DNA of 64,000 bases. Source: Flavobacteriaceae bacterium (GTDB taxonomy: Bacteria > Bacteroidota > Bacteroidia > Flavobacteriales > Flavobacteriaceae). Both the position numbers and the translations under genes were made by a program. The stretch is taken from assembly GCA_026709415.1 (NCBI GenBank), contig JAPOSZ010000027.1:1-64000 (forward strand). The letters run 5' to 3'. Of the stretch, positions 47,141 to 56,730 are shown piece by piece. The notes beneath the pieces were generated by a model. That model had not been told where the DNA came from. It did not search any database and saw nothing but the letters and a program-made list of their open reading frames with translations. The first letter of the stretch is position 1, and each line of letters opens with the position of its first letter.

Positions 47141-47321
47141 AAGTATTGTTTTTTAATTTGAACTTTTATTTTATAGCTCTAAACTCTTGTTTGGTTATAT
47201 CCATGTTTGTATGTCTCAACTAAATTAAGGATTGAATAGATAATCCAAATAAAATAAAAGACCGATAGGATTTCATATAGGGGCATCAGGGGCTATTTTT
47301 TGATTTAATGTCTTACTTTAC

Positions 47322-47534
47322 TCAACTCTTTTGGATAATTTTCAGCACCCCGTAACTCTTTTTGTTTATTTTAAGATTTTGTTCTAATCGTTTTTCAATA
47401 TTCTTTGAAATAGGTATTACCGTGTTTTCCTTTTCATTAGGTTCTGGCTCTTTGGGGTTGATTTATAGGTCTTGATATGGCTTCACTGCTGTTTTTTTTG
47501 AAATGTCAAATGATGGGTTTTTTAGGATTTCCAT
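47322..47534 (-). pseudogene. Small gene with in-frame stop, unknown
   Basis: From an ATG at 47534 the frame reads MEILKNPSFDISKKTAVKPY QDL, then a TAA, and without frame change continues as INPKEPEPNEKENTVIPISK, NIEKRLEQNLKINKKSYGVL and KIIQKS. This makes a basic protein of about 70 residues interrupted by one stop. It may be a dead gene or chance. Confidence 0.3.
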
Positions 47535-47603
47535 AGCATAAAGTTTACACAAAATTAGTATAGTTCATTAATTCCCTTATTTCAATGATGATGGTAGTGG
47601 TCT

Positions 47604-48176
47604 CTATCGTAAATGGGAATGATCATGGGGGTGTCCATGCGGTTCAATATCACAAACCATCATTCCATTCCCTTTGTTATTCCTGCAATCGTATTGGACT
47701 TGGTATTGCCCTGTGAAAAAATCATGCATTTGACGTTCCCAATCAGCAATCGGCCACCATAAACTCCAATCTTTGTCTTTATCGGTTTGTCCTTCGGGTA
47801 ATTGTGGGGCTTGATGTCTCCCTGACATGATTTGACCGTATTGGTATAAATGATGATATCCCAAAGGGGTGTGTCCTAATTCATGCCACATGATTCTTAA
47901 TAACCCATCTGCGTTTCCACTTTCCCAATAATCTTTTCTAACATCTATTCGGACTTTATCTGAACAAACAAAATAGGCCAATGCTACGGGTTTATATTTT
48001 TCTCCTGTTTGGTCATGAGTCGAAAATGGTATCTCACTTTCATCAAAAATGTCAAACTGATAGTTTTTAGTATCAATACGCGATAAATCCAATCCATACC
48101 GTTTTGCGTCTGCTATAAATACATCAAGATAGGACTCAAAATCCCCCCCCCCTTTTGATTTGACCATAAACTTCAC
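47604..48176 (-). CDS. Zinc metalloprotease domain (HExxH), out of frame with the upstream DUF285 lipoprotein
   Basis: A 190-residue frame without a signal peptide. Its key motif is [14 protein letters not shown]: His98, Glu99 and His102 form HExxH, and His108 or His109 could be the third zinc ligand. This is close to the metzincin HExxHxxGxxH but with one extra residue. The chain ends in a His-rich tail ([12 protein letters not shown]). The first residues, [11 protein letters not shown], overlap the 3' end of the DUF285 lipoprotein gene and read through the same G10 tract in another frame. With G9 the two frames would join, giving a lipoprotein of about 490 residues with DUF285 repeats and a protease domain. 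On its own this frame lacks an export signal, so the fusion is probably the functional form. Confidence 0.7.
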   Translation of the reverse strand: MKFMVKSKGGGDFESYLDVFIADAKRYGLDLSRIDTKNYQFDIFDESEIPFSTHDQTGEKYKPVALAYFVCSDKVRIDVRKDYWESGNADGLLRIMWHELGHTPLGYHHLYQYGQIMSGRHQAPQLPEGQTDKDKDWSLWWPIADWERQMHDFFTGQYQVQYDCRNNKGNGMMVCDIEPHGHPHDHSHLR

Positions 48177-49086
48177 CTTGTTGATGGTAGTGAGTCATTA
48201 TCCCACTATTATAAAACGCCCACTTCATATCCGTTACCTTTAGGACATCCCAATCGCTGATATCTTGGTTGAATGAAGTGGCTCCAGCAAACATACTTCT
48301 CATGTTGATTACATTACCGACATTCCAATGACGTAGATATTGATTGAATGAAGTGGCACTCCAGAACATAGCACTAATATCAGTTACACGACTCACATCC
48401 CAATCTCCAATGTGTTGATTGAATGAAGTGGCTCCATGAAACATACTTCTCATGTTGATTACATTACCGACGTCCCAATAGCCTATATATCGATTGAATG
48501 AAGCGGCTCCCCTAAACATATCACTCATATCGGTTACACGACTCACATCCCAATCTCCTATATCTTGGTTGAATGAAGTGGCCTTCCAAAACATGCCACT
48601 CATATCGGTTACACGACTCACATCCCAATCTCCTATATCTTGGTTGAATGAAGTGGCCTCAGCAAACATCCAATTCATACTAGTTACCTTGCCGGTATCC
48701 CAACTACTAATATCTCGATCAAATGAGAATTTTCCTCGAAACAAATGAACCATATTGGTCACCAAAGAAGTCACTAATAACGAAACATCAGCATTATGAT
48801 TAATCATATATCTCAACAGGTTATTATCAACAATGGTGTATGTTCTACCTAAAAATTCTACTTTTCTACTAACTAAATTTTCAGTTTGATTTTGCTCTAC
48901 ATAGACTGGATTGATTTTAATCGTTACGCCATTAGAATCTTTAATTAAAACGCTGATTTGTTTTAACTCTTCCAATTGTTTTACCCTTTCCGATTCTCTT
49001 AACTCATCACCATGGTTGTTGGCTTCGTCCTTACTACACGCCAACACAACCCATAATAACACACTATAATTCAGTAATTTTTTCAT
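48136..49086 (-). CDS. DUF285 (BspA-type) repeat lipoprotein
   Basis: A 316-residue lipoprotein with lipobox VVLACSKDE (Cys near residue 17) and a short charged helix. A lead-in domain ([32 protein letters not shown]) is followed by about seven 25-residue DUF285 units of the form [23 protein letters not shown]. BspA-type repeats are surface leucine-rich-like repeats often used for adhesion. The frame ends abruptly at GQIKRGGGF, just after a G10 run, and the protease domain continues in another frame. The units differ from those in the 49158-50750 gene but share the lead-in. Confidence 0.82.
   Translation of the reverse strand: MKKLLNYSVLLWVVLACSKDEANNHGDELRESERVKQLEELKQISVLIKDSNGVTIKINPVYVEQNQTENLVSRKVEFLGRTYTIVDNNLLRYMINHNADVSLLVTSLVTNMVHLFRGKFSFDRDISSWDTGKVTSMNWMFAEATSFNQDIGDWDVSRVTDMSGMFWKATSFNQDIGDWDVSRVTDMSDMFRGAASFNRYIGYWDVGNVINMRSMFHGATSFNQHIGDWDVSRVTDISAMFWSATSFNQYLRHWNVGNVINMRSMFAGATSFNQDISDWDVLKVTDMKWAFYNSGIMTHYHQQGEVYGQIKRGGGF
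48143..48152 (-). repeat. G10 homopolymer at the DUF285/protease frame junction
   Basis: Ten C on the plus strand. In the DUF285 frame it reads AGG GGG GGG GGA TTT TGA (stop). With nine G it would read on as GAT TTT GAG into the protease domain. Confidence 0.92.
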
Positions 49087-49157
49087 CGGTGCGATATATC
49101 AAAGGAAATGAGGGCAATGGTAAATGGATTGCCAAATTAAATCCCTTTTGTTTTTGG

Positions 49158-50750
49158 CTAAAACGTGCAATTAGGAAGGCTTGGTGTGTATTCAAAAATC
49201 AACCTTGACCCAGTAACAAAACTAATACAAGCTTTAACTTTGCGGGTATCCCAATCACTGATATCTTGGTTGAATGAAGTGGCATACGAAAACATCCCAC
49301 TCATATTGGTGACTTGACTAGTATCCCAACTCCCAATATCTTGGTTGAATGAAGTGGCATACGAAAACATCCCACCCATATTGGTGACTTGACTAGTATC
49401 CCAACTCCCAATATCTTGGCTGAATGAAGTGGCATACGAAAACATCCCACTCATATTGGTGACTTGACTAGTATCCCAACTCCCAATATCTTGGTTGAAT
49501 GAAGTGGCATACGAAAACATCCCACCCATATTGGTGACTTGACTGGTATCCCAACTCCCGATGGCTTGGTTGAATAAATGGGGTCTATCAAATCGACCCA
49601 AAAACATACCTTCCATTGTGGTTACGTTGCTGGTATCCCAGTGACTGATATCTTGGTTGAATGAATAAGCTCCCTTAAACATCTCACTCATATCGGTGAC
49701 TTGACTGGTATCCCAACTCCCGATGGCTTGGTTGAATAAATGGGGTCTATCAAATCGACCCAAAAACATACCTTCCATTGTGGTTACGTTGCTGGTATCC
49801 CAGTGACTGATATCTTGGTTGAACCTGTTTTTTTCAAAAAACAATCGGCGCACATTGGTTACCAAAGAGGTAATTACCAATGAAACATCTTGGTTGTTTT
49901 GAACCATTTGTCTCAACAGATCCTCATTCACAATCCTATAAATTTCCCCCTCAAATTCTATTCTTTTTCCAACCAATTGTTCCTGATCTTGTTGAGATAG
50001 TGTTGGGTTGATCATGATGGTGACGCCATTGGTGTGCCTTACCAATTGACCTGAATTAACAAAACGATTGTTGGTTAATTCTGTTTCCAAATTGGAAACT
50101 TGATTTTCCAAGGTTTCTATTTCATTATTGACTGTTGTAATTTCTTGGTTTATCGTCGCTACTTGATCCTTTTGATTCACTTTCAAGTTTTCAATCTCCT
50201 TTTCCAATTTTTTGACTTTCTCTTTGGCACTGGCTAAAACCATTGATAATCGGTTAGTCTCATGGTTTTTATCTGGGTTTTCCTGTAACAGTATTCTTAT
50301 CTGACTTTCAAGGGTTTCAATTTTTTTATTCAAGGGATTGATTTGATTTTGTAAATCAGATTGGTCTTTTTCTAACTCCATTAAGAACGCTGGATTTATT
50401 TTTTCTGTAAGCTCTTTGATTTCTAATTCCAACTGTTCTATTTCATTATTAGCCGTTGTAATTTGTTGTTTTAACTCATCGACTTGACTTTGATTTTTAT
50501 TAGTTAAATTATCAATATCATTTTCAAGGCTTTGGATGGTGTTATTGGCCTTTTTTAAGTCTTCATTTAATCGGCTTATTTGATTTTCAAGGGTTTTTAC
50601 CTTTTCAATTTCTTGGTTTAACTCATCAATTTTAGTTTGATTTTCATTGGTTAGTTGTCTATTATCATTAGTCAATTGTTTTATTTCCTCATCTTTTTCC
50701 ATGCCAAGTGTTGTTATTTGACTTTCAAGTTTTTTGACTTGGTCATTCAA
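49158..50750 (-). CDS. Coiled-coil plus DUF285 surface protein, 3' part of a split lipoprotein gene
   Basis: A 530-residue frame that begins at a TTG ([20 protein letters not shown]). Residues 1-245 are coiled coil ([20 protein letters not shown]). A lead-in domain follows ([29 protein letters not shown]), then about nine DUF285 repeats, several almost identical ([20 protein letters not shown]). The C-terminus is [23 protein letters not shown]. It has no signal peptide. The coiled coil is continuous in pattern with the 87-residue lipoprotein fragment just upstream, which ends in another frame, so a frameshift most likely cut one gene in two. Confidence 0.75.
   Translation of the reverse strand: MNDQVKKLESQITTLGMEKDEEIKQLTNDNRQLTNENQTKIDELNQEIEKVKTLENQISRLNEDLKKANNTIQSLENDIDNLTNKNQSQVDELKQQITTANNEIEQLELEIKELTEKINPAFLMELEKDQSDLQNQINPLNKKIETLESQIRILLQENPDKNHETNRLSMVLASAKEKVKKLEKEIENLKVNQKDQVATINQEITTVNNEIETLENQVSNLETELTNNRFVNSGQLVRHTNGVTIMINPTLSQQDQEQLVGKRIEFEGEIYRIVNEDLLRQMVQNNQDVSLVITSLVTNVRRLFFEKNRFNQDISHWDTSNVTTMEGMFLGRFDRPHLFNQAIGSWDTSQVTDMSEMFKGAYSFNQDISHWDTSNVTTMEGMFLGRFDRPHLFNQAIGSWDTSQVTNMGGMFSYATSFNQDIGSWDTSQVTNMSGMFSYATSFSQDIGSWDTSQVTNMGGMFSYATSFNQDIGSWDTSQVTNMSGMFSYATSFNQDISDWDTRKVKACISFVTGSRLIFEYTPSLPNCTF
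49240..49830 (-). repeat. 75-bp DUF285-coding tandem repeats
   Basis: Units of 75 bases (25 residues) repeat with near identity. A longer segment containing [20 protein letters not shown] also occurs twice (around 49559-49660 and 49723-49820). Recombination between units is likely. Confidence 0.88.
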
Positions 50751-51010
50751 TGAACTTGACTTTGTAAATTAGATTTCTCCTGTTCTAATTTGACTTTTTC
50801 ACTATTCAAGTTGCTATTTTGATTGTTCAATTGACTGACTTGACTTTGCAAATTGGTTTTCTCACTATTCAAGGTGCTATTTTCACTTTGCAAACTACTG
50901 ACTTGACTTTGCAATTCTTTGATTTTATCCTCATCATCTTTAGAACAGTGAGATAACATAAATACGATGGTTACTACTAACCACCATACATTAGTTTGTA
51001 TTTGTTTCAT
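50747..51010 (-). CDS. Lipoprotein signal and coiled-coil fragment, 5' part of a split gene
   Basis: An 87-residue frame: signal peptide and lipobox ([14 protein letters not shown], Cys near residue 22), then heptads ([20 protein letters not shown]) ending SNLQSQVH and a TGA. The next frame continues the same heptad series from [11 protein letters not shown]. An indel in the few bases before the TGA would explain the break. A short free lipoprotein made from this frame alone is also possible. Confidence 0.62.
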   Translation of the reverse strand: MKQIQTNVWWLVVTIVFMLSHCSKDDEDKIKELQSQVSSLQSENSTLNSEKTNLQSQVSQLNNQNSNLNSEKVKLEQEKSNLQSQVH

Positions 51011-51024
51011 ATTAGTTGGGGTTT

Positions 51025-51225
51025 TTAATTATTTATTGGCAATAATTTATTACCATTAAACACCTTTCCTTTGGGATATACACCGGTAAAAAACACCTCA
51101 ACGGCTTTATTTTCTTGATTGTCATTACACACAAAGTCCTTTTTAATCATATCCGTTTTAATCCATTGTAAAACATTGGGTTTGATTGCCGTTGCAATCT
51201 TTGAAAACCCACTTTTTTCACTTAC
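51025..51225 (-). pseudogene. Gene fragment of unknown origin
   Basis: An open frame without a proper start reads SEKSGFSKIATAIKPNVLQW, IKTDMIKKDFVCNDNQENKA and VEVFFTGVYPKGKVFNGNKL LPINN, then TAA. The composition is protein-like and an ATG inside could start a 41-residue product. Probably the tail of a lost gene. Confidence 0.3.
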
Positions 51226-51373
51226 TCATAACAACCGCTTGGATAACATAGGTCCCCATCAGTTCTAATTAACGGCTCTCTTGCTTTTCACGATTCCAAG
51301 TGGGTTAACAGGTGTGAACCCATTTTTTTATTCTAATGCAACTTTTTAAAATAGACTTCACATTGAGGTACTA

Positions 51374-52861
51374 TTAGTAATCATTTCTATTAAATGAATT
51401 TTCACAAGAGTCAACAAAATCTCGAAGTTTGGTTTTCATCGATTCAGCTATTTCAGAGTATTCTGCAATAATGTTATTGGTTTCATACTGATCTTCGATG
51501 ATATCATACAATTCAAATTCTAATGAAGGAAGTTCACTGTTATCGGATGATGGTCGGTTTTTTCCAAAATTATGAACCAATTTATAACGATCATCGATCA
51601 GAACACGCTGTTTGTGTGAGTTGAAATAAAATCCTATCGGGCGATCTCTTTGGGATTTTTCACCCTTGAGAATTTCTAAAAGATTAACACCATCAATAGG
51701 TCTGTTGGGAAGCTTTTCAGACAATAAATGACTAAACGTTGGAAAATAATCGCTGGTGACTGCTGGTGTTTCAACAATAGTCCCTGGTCTGATACCACTG
51801 GGCCATTCCATAACCGATGGGACTCTGATACCCCCTTCATAAAGACTTCTCTTTCTCCCTCGTAAACCAGCCGTACTTCCCCTTGAACGTTTACGAACAT
51901 CGGGATTTCCTTCGGGACCATTATCACTGGTAAAACAAATGATGGTATTATCAGCGATGCCAAGGTCTGAAAGTTTTTCTCTTAACCGACCCACTTGAGC
52001 ATCTAATGCCGTAATGACACTGAAATAATGTTGCTCCTCTTCTGGTCGATCGGAATATAACTCTTCCATATACTTGGGATGTCCAATCACTGGCGTATGG
52101 GGTGCGTGAAACCACACGACCGTAAAAAATGGATTTTGTTTTTCGACTGATGTCTCGACAAAAGGAATCACCTTATCCATGACCATTTCAGAAGCACAAC
52201 CTTTTAATTCGTCCACGGGATTTCCATTTTCAACAAAAAGAACTCTTTTGTCGCCTTCTTTTAGCCAATAATTGGAATGAGCATGTTCTTTATCCCTGAT
52301 GTATGGATTGTAGGTAGCAATAGAAAATTCAGTTGAAAACCAGTAATCAAAGCCAGCCATTGAAGGATTCATGAAGTTTTCCTCCGGTTTTCTTTTAGGC
52401 CCTTTACCCGAAAAATCATTATATAACGTCCCTAAATGCCACTTGCCAAAATGAGCGGTATCATACCCTTTTGAACGAAACAATTCTGCTAGGGTGATTT
52501 CTTGTTCTCTTAAATGTCCACTATTAGCGGATCGCACACCAAATCGATTGGGATTTCTTCCCGTTAAAACACTTCCTCTTGTCGGGGAACAAACGGGTCC
52601 AGCAGCATAAAAACGATTCAACTGTGCCCCGTTAGCGGCCATTTGATCTAAATACGGTGTTTTGATATACGGATGACCATTGAAGCCAACATCACCCCAA
52701 CCTAAATCGTCTGCCATGATCAAAATAACATTAGGTCTCGATTTATCTGATGCCTTATCATCAGATAATACTAGTGGTGTCTCTATCGAAGGTGGTTTGG
52801 AACTGGTAAACCCTAACAACAAAATGATTAGGGAAAGAATCAGTGCGTTTTTATGAATCAT
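51374..52861 (-). CDS. Secreted S1-family sulfatase
   Basis: A formylglycine-dependent sulfatase. A longer frame opens at 52924, but the ATG at 52861 (MIHKNALILSLIILLLGFTS) gives a proper signal peptide and starts 10 bases after the PL8 stop. RPNVILIMADDLGWGDVGF carries the metal-binding Asp pair, and AGPVCSPTRGSVLTGRNP holds the CSPTR motif whose Cys is converted to formylglycine. WFHAPHTPVIGHP, CFTSDNGPEGNP and GGIRVPSVMEWP are further sulfatase blocks. It would remove sulfate from the glycan cut by the adjacent PL8 lyase. An anaerobic or other maturase is not in the window. Confidence 0.94.
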   Translation of the reverse strand: MIHKNALILSLIILLLGFTSSKPPSIETPLVLSDDKASDKSRPNVILIMADDLGWGDVGFNGHPYIKTPYLDQMAANGAQLNRFYAAGPVCSPTRGSVLTGRNPNRFGVRSANSGHLREQEITLAELFRSKGYDTAHFGKWHLGTLYNDFSGKGPKRKPEENFMNPSMAGFDYWFSTEFSIATYNPYIRDKEHAHSNYWLKEGDKRVLFVENGNPVDELKGCASEMVMDKVIPFVETSVEKQNPFFTVVWFHAPHTPVIGHPKYMEELYSDRPEEEQHYFSVITALDAQVGRLREKLSDLGIADNTIICFTSDNGPEGNPDVRKRSRGSTAGLRGRKRSLYEGGIRVPSVMEWPSGIRPGTIVETPAVTSDYFPTFSHLLSEKLPNRPIDGVNLLEILKGEKSQRDRPIGFYFNSHKQRVLIDDRYKLVHNFGKNRPSSDNSELPSLEFELYDIIEDQYETNNIIAEYSEIAESMKTKLRDFVDSCENSFNRNDY

Positions 52862-52871
52862 TTTAGTGTAT

Positions 52872-55415
52872 TTAATTGAGTGATTGAATAGTGGTAGTGA
52901 TTTTTTTACCATCGATGCAATCAAATTGTATTTGAGTCAATCCGTTTTCAATGCTGATAATCTTTGCAGAATCCGAATTTTCTAATGCCCATTCTCCTCT
53001 TAATGTTAAAACGACGGGTTGAATGGTTGGTTTGGCATGCCAAGTTTCCCGAGTATTAACCTCTTTGTAATCGATTGGGCCTTCAATTTTTCCTACTTCT
53101 GGATTCATCACGGCAATGTTTAGTTCAGATGGCAATGGATCATAATCAATCATAGCAATACAGGGAGTGTCTGATGCGGCGATGAACGGATTGTCTAATG
53201 CTTCATTTTCAGTCATGATCGCGTATCCCACTAACTTTTTAGGAATATATTCAACAATATGGGCTTGATGATCCTTTTGATGTAAGGTGAACAAGTCTAA
53301 ATAATTTTCTTTTAGATGATGAGCTCCTTCTTTTCCTCCATTGACATGGATATAATATTCATAGACTTCGCCAACTGGTTGCTCTCCATGGATTAATCTA
53401 CCAGAAACATAAGGATGACTGAATTTGTTTAGTCCTGTATGATCGGGCATTTTTTGTTTTATTCTTTCAATTGAAAATGCTTTGGCCGATGGAACAAAGT
53501 AGGCATTGTCCACCGCATCAACCGCTACGACTGATTGATTTTGTACCTGTTGGGTATAACCTATTTCTTCAATGGATTGACCATTGAAATACGTTGCATG
53601 ATTTGATTCATCAAACAATGCGGTTTGAAATAAAGTAGTGTGAACAGAGTATTCCTCTGTCGATTCGATATCAGATCCTAAAGCCACAATAAAATCATCA
53701 AAATAAAAAACTGATTTATTGGCTTTTAAAGACGTTTTTGGATCTCTATATTGGAAAGAGGAAACACCATTATTTTCATCGATGGTAATGCCTCCGATAA
53801 AACTGTTACTTGAAAATTGTCGATGCTTTTTTGAAGTCATCTTTTTGAATGGCGAGTTCACTGCTGTGGTTCCAGGGACACGTCTCCAATCCCACCCTTC
53901 TTTAACAATGCCACTACCGGGTTCAGAGATGGGTTCACCCCCATTGAGAATAGTTAATGCGCCAGCACCATTGTATTTTCCATAAATGTTGGTGTTGTTC
54001 TTCAGTGGGCCTTCATAATCCCATAAATATTTTCCGATGCCTTTCCACATGACGGCCCATTGATCTCTTCGATGAACCGATAAACCGGCATAATTAAAGT
54101 ACCAATGTCCATTGGGGGCCTCTTCAGCAACGCCTCCTTGATGAAACTCATTGATCATGATTTCAGCCGAACCTAAAGAATGATAAAAACCCTTACCGGC
54201 GTATACTCTACTGAGTAGTCGATCTTTGAATTGAGAGTATTGAGGATTGCAAAACCTCAAAAACGCACCACGAATTTCTTCTTGGAAAGGACTATCGATC
54301 GTCGATAGTTGAGCCATGGCAGGAGTAAGGAATATGGCGGTATCAAATACGGCTGAACGCCCTGAAACACCCCGGTGAAACGTATACTTATTGCTAAAGA
54401 TACGAGCGGCTAATAGGGCTCTTGAGACATTTGAAACACTGACTTCGTCAAGTTGAAATGGGGTGTTGTTCAGTAAATAAATGTGGGTGGCAGCGGCTTG
54501 TAAACCTTCATTACCATACGAAGACACATAAGCATTTTTATGATGATTCGTGGTGAAATCAGATTTGATAAAATCTGCAAAACCGTCCGCAATACGTAGC
54601 CCTTTATTAAGTAATCTTTGGATGTATTGCATTTCAGATCCCCTTTGATCACCTGGATTCAGAGAAAGAATATAACAAAGTCGACTTAGGACAGAACCTA
54701 TGATTAAATCAACGTTAAAGCCTTTGGTTTCCCATAAAATAGGATGTTCCATTTGGGGACCGACAACGGCAGTAGCTTGATCCAAAGTCTTGAGCTCTCT
54801 TTCTAAAATTCCATTTTCTGACAATAAATCTCTCATCAGAAAGATGGAGACCGCATAGGGAGCCGTTTTATTGGCGTAGGTTCCACCAACGCCTATGATG
54901 CCAGTTCGAGCAAGTGAGGATTCATTCCATCCCATATCTTGATTTTCATCCCATCCAAATCGGTTCATCCTATTGATGATATCTAAAATATGGGTAGCAA
55001 ATTCAGTTGACTTGTAGTTTGGATTGGGATTATTCTTAGGGCCTGGAATATGATACCCCATGACCAATGGAAAAAGAACATTTCGCCATATGTTTGTTCT
55101 TGACTTAATCTCGTCATATTTTAGATTCCCCTCGTCGAATTTTGTTTTAGCCGAGTCGACAAAGTCGATCATTTTCCGATACTTGAAATTCAGATGATCG
55201 TTTGAATAATCATAATCATCAGATCCAACCAAAAATTCTTCAAAACGATTTTCAATTACTGTCAGTTCATCGGTTTGTCCTAAACCCCATTGATAAAACC
55301 CAATCATCAATACGAAAGAAAAGGCCAACCAACAGCTCTTAGTGAATGAATGTTTTATAGGATAAGACTTATTAACCGAAACATAACCGTGTACCTTTTT
55401 TAACATAAATACCAT
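52872..55415 (-). CDS. PL8 polysaccharide lyase, chondroitinase ABC-like, without T9SS domain
   Basis: An 847-residue lyase. The signal region is long (hydrophobic at about 28-46, CWLAFSFVLMIGFYQWGLG). The catalytic part shows SDFTTNHHKNAYVSSYG (Asn290, His292, Tyr300) and ARIFSN...VSGR (Arg353), matching the PL8 residues seen in the 19049-23065 product. RDQWAVMWKGIGKYLWDYEG and YGKYNGAGALTILNGGEP follow, and it ends near the C-terminal beta domain (RGEWALENSD, IQFDCIDGKKI). The two lyases are clearly related over about 830 residues, but this one lacks the Ig, FnIII, TSP3 and sorting domains. It may therefore be periplasmic and act on imported oligosaccharides. It is the first gene of a pair with the sulfatase. 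Confidence 0.9.
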   Translation of the reverse strand: MVFMLKKVHGYVSVNKSYPIKHSFTKSCWLAFSFVLMIGFYQWGLGQTDELTVIENRFEEFLVGSDDYDYSNDHLNFKYRKMIDFVDSAKTKFDEGNLKYDEIKSRTNIWRNVLFPLVMGYHIPGPKNNPNPNYKSTEFATHILDIINRMNRFGWDENQDMGWNESSLARTGIIGVGGTYANKTAPYAVSIFLMRDLLSENGILERELKTLDQATAVVGPQMEHPILWETKGFNVDLIIGSVLSRLCYILSLNPGDQRGSEMQYIQRLLNKGLRIADGFADFIKSDFTTNHHKNAYVSSYGNEGLQAAATHIYLLNNTPFQLDEVSVSNVSRALLAARIFSNKYTFHRGVSGRSAVFDTAIFLTPAMAQLSTIDSPFQEEIRGAFLRFCNPQYSQFKDRLLSRVYAGKGFYHSLGSAEIMINEFHQGGVAEEAPNGHWYFNYAGLSVHRRDQWAVMWKGIGKYLWDYEGPLKNNTNIYGKYNGAGALTILNGGEPISEPGSGIVKEGWDWRRVPGTTAVNSPFKKMTSKKHRQFSSNSFIGGITIDENNGVSSFQYRDPKTSLKANKSVFYFDDFIVALGSDIESTEEYSVHTTLFQTALFDESNHATYFNGQSIEEIGYTQQVQNQSVVAVDAVDNAYFVPSAKAFSIERIKQKMPDHTGLNKFSHPYVSGRLIHGEQPVGEVYEYYIHVNGGKEGAHHLKENYLDLFTLHQKDHQAHIVEYIPKKLVGYAIMTENEALDNPFIAASDTPCIAMIDYDPLPSELNIAVMNPEVGKIEGPIDYKEVNTRETWHAKPTIQPVVLTLRGEWALENSDSAKIISIENGLTQIQFDCIDGKKITTTIQSLN

Positions 55416-55993
55416 ATAAACTATTTAATAATGAATACCCTATGGGTAGTCAAATTTATCGATAAACGGTTTTTGAGTTTCTTATTAATGTGCCTTTTTA
55501 GGTGTGAATTTGTTACCTACAATTGGTGGAGGACCTAATGTCAATTTCATCATAATCCACATCTCTCAAAGCCAAATGATAGCACATTTGGAAAAAGCAT
55601 GACAAGAACACTCCATCGTTGATAAACACAATCTAACCATGGGTTGATTGAAAGCCCCTCAAAATCTAGTGCATGACTAGCCTCACCATTGATGAGTCAT
55701 GCTTGCATCTCAGGAACTAGCGGATTATAGGCCAATGCAACATACCAAATGGCTTTTGATGGTTGTATATAAGGTGGCATGTTGAAGAGGAAAGTAAAGA
55801 AATACCAATGTCATCAGCTAGAAATTTCTCTAAGATATTGCATCTGAAAACTTTAGAAGATCTTCAAAATTGATGCCCAAATTTATAATGATGCATAGGA
55901 TATCTATTTGATATCCACTTGAATTCCATTTAATTTTAACTGAATCATCGGCAAATCTTTCCAGTTTTATAGATACCATTGAGGATTCCCTTT
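55416..55993. other. Intergenic, imperfect hairpin only
   Basis: About 580 bases upstream of the PL8-sulfatase pair. An inverted repeat GCATGACT ... AGTCATGC lies at 55671-55702 with a 16-base loop. No gene is recognised. Confidence 0.45.
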
Positions 55994-56284
55994 TTAAAAG
56001 AAATAAGAAACGCTATGTCTTCTGAGCGTCCATGACGCATTAAAGTCCTCCATCAATTGATTCAAAACCCTTTGGTCAGGATCGACATCAAAGGCACCAA
56101 CCATCACTTGTTGAAAAGGTTTTATCACCTTATTCACATATCTCAATGGGGGATTTAATGTCCTAATCCCATTACGCCCACGACATAAGGTATTGTGTAG
56201 AAACCAAGTTTTGATTTCTTCAGATATTGGTTTTTTACGGAATTGATGTTCGTCAAAGATATCTTTTGGTGTTTGTTTTGTCAA
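55994..56284 (-). CDS. Hypothetical protein, possibly a gene fragment
   Basis: A 96-residue basic protein (KDIFDEHQFRKKPISEEIKT, WFLHNTLCRGRNGIRTLNPP, FDVDPDQRVLNQLMEDFNAS W). No family is recognised. The sequence looks like real protein rather than shadow coding, and the position between decayed elements allows a transposase or phage remnant. Confidence 0.35.
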   Translation of the reverse strand: MTKQTPKDIFDEHQFRKKPISEEIKTWFLHNTLCRGRNGIRTLNPPLRYVNKVIKPFQQVMVGAFDVDPDQRVLNQLMEDFNASWTLRRHSVSYFF

Positions 56285-56730
56285 TAGAGTTTATAGTATT
56301 CGGGACGAATATGTCAAAAAGCGGCGCACCATCACCCAATGCCTAGAATCCGAAAATCGCTATCTCTTAATGACCAAAGACAACAAAAGCAGGCCTCAGA
56401 TGAGACAAATATGTCAAACGATGTTGCCTATAAACAATTATTTAAAAATCCAAACCCTGATCGAAAAAAGTAATCTCTAGGCGAAACAGGAGCCCTGCTA
56501 TCTTCAAACTCGTTTATCGAGTGCCCCTTTCTTAGCATGAAAACATAAAAAAGTGTAGTGAATATTTTTTGCGATGTATTAACTAACTCATTTTCAGGCA
56601 TTAAGGAGGCCACATTCTAGTTGTTGACAAAGTTCCGTTTAAGCTAATACTATTGGGATCTCATGCACTAAATTAATAAACATTATAATCAGATGATGTA
56701 TCTTCGTGGAAGAACACACTATCTTATCGA
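56285..56730. other. Intergenic with possible decayed coding sequence
   Basis: A plus-strand frame without a start (about 56285-56475) reads YSIRDEYVKKRRTITQCLES and ENRYLLMTKDNKSRPQMRQI, ending at a TAG. It may be a transposon or other remnant. Nothing firm is identified. Confidence 0.3.

Noticed and set aside
48190-49830. Regularly spaced repeats considered as a CRISPR array
   Set aside because: The 75-base units are tandem, contain no unique spacers and encode DUF285 repeats in frame.
55671-55702. Inverted repeat as a terminator
   Set aside because: Eight-base stem with a 16-base loop and no T-tract; too weak.
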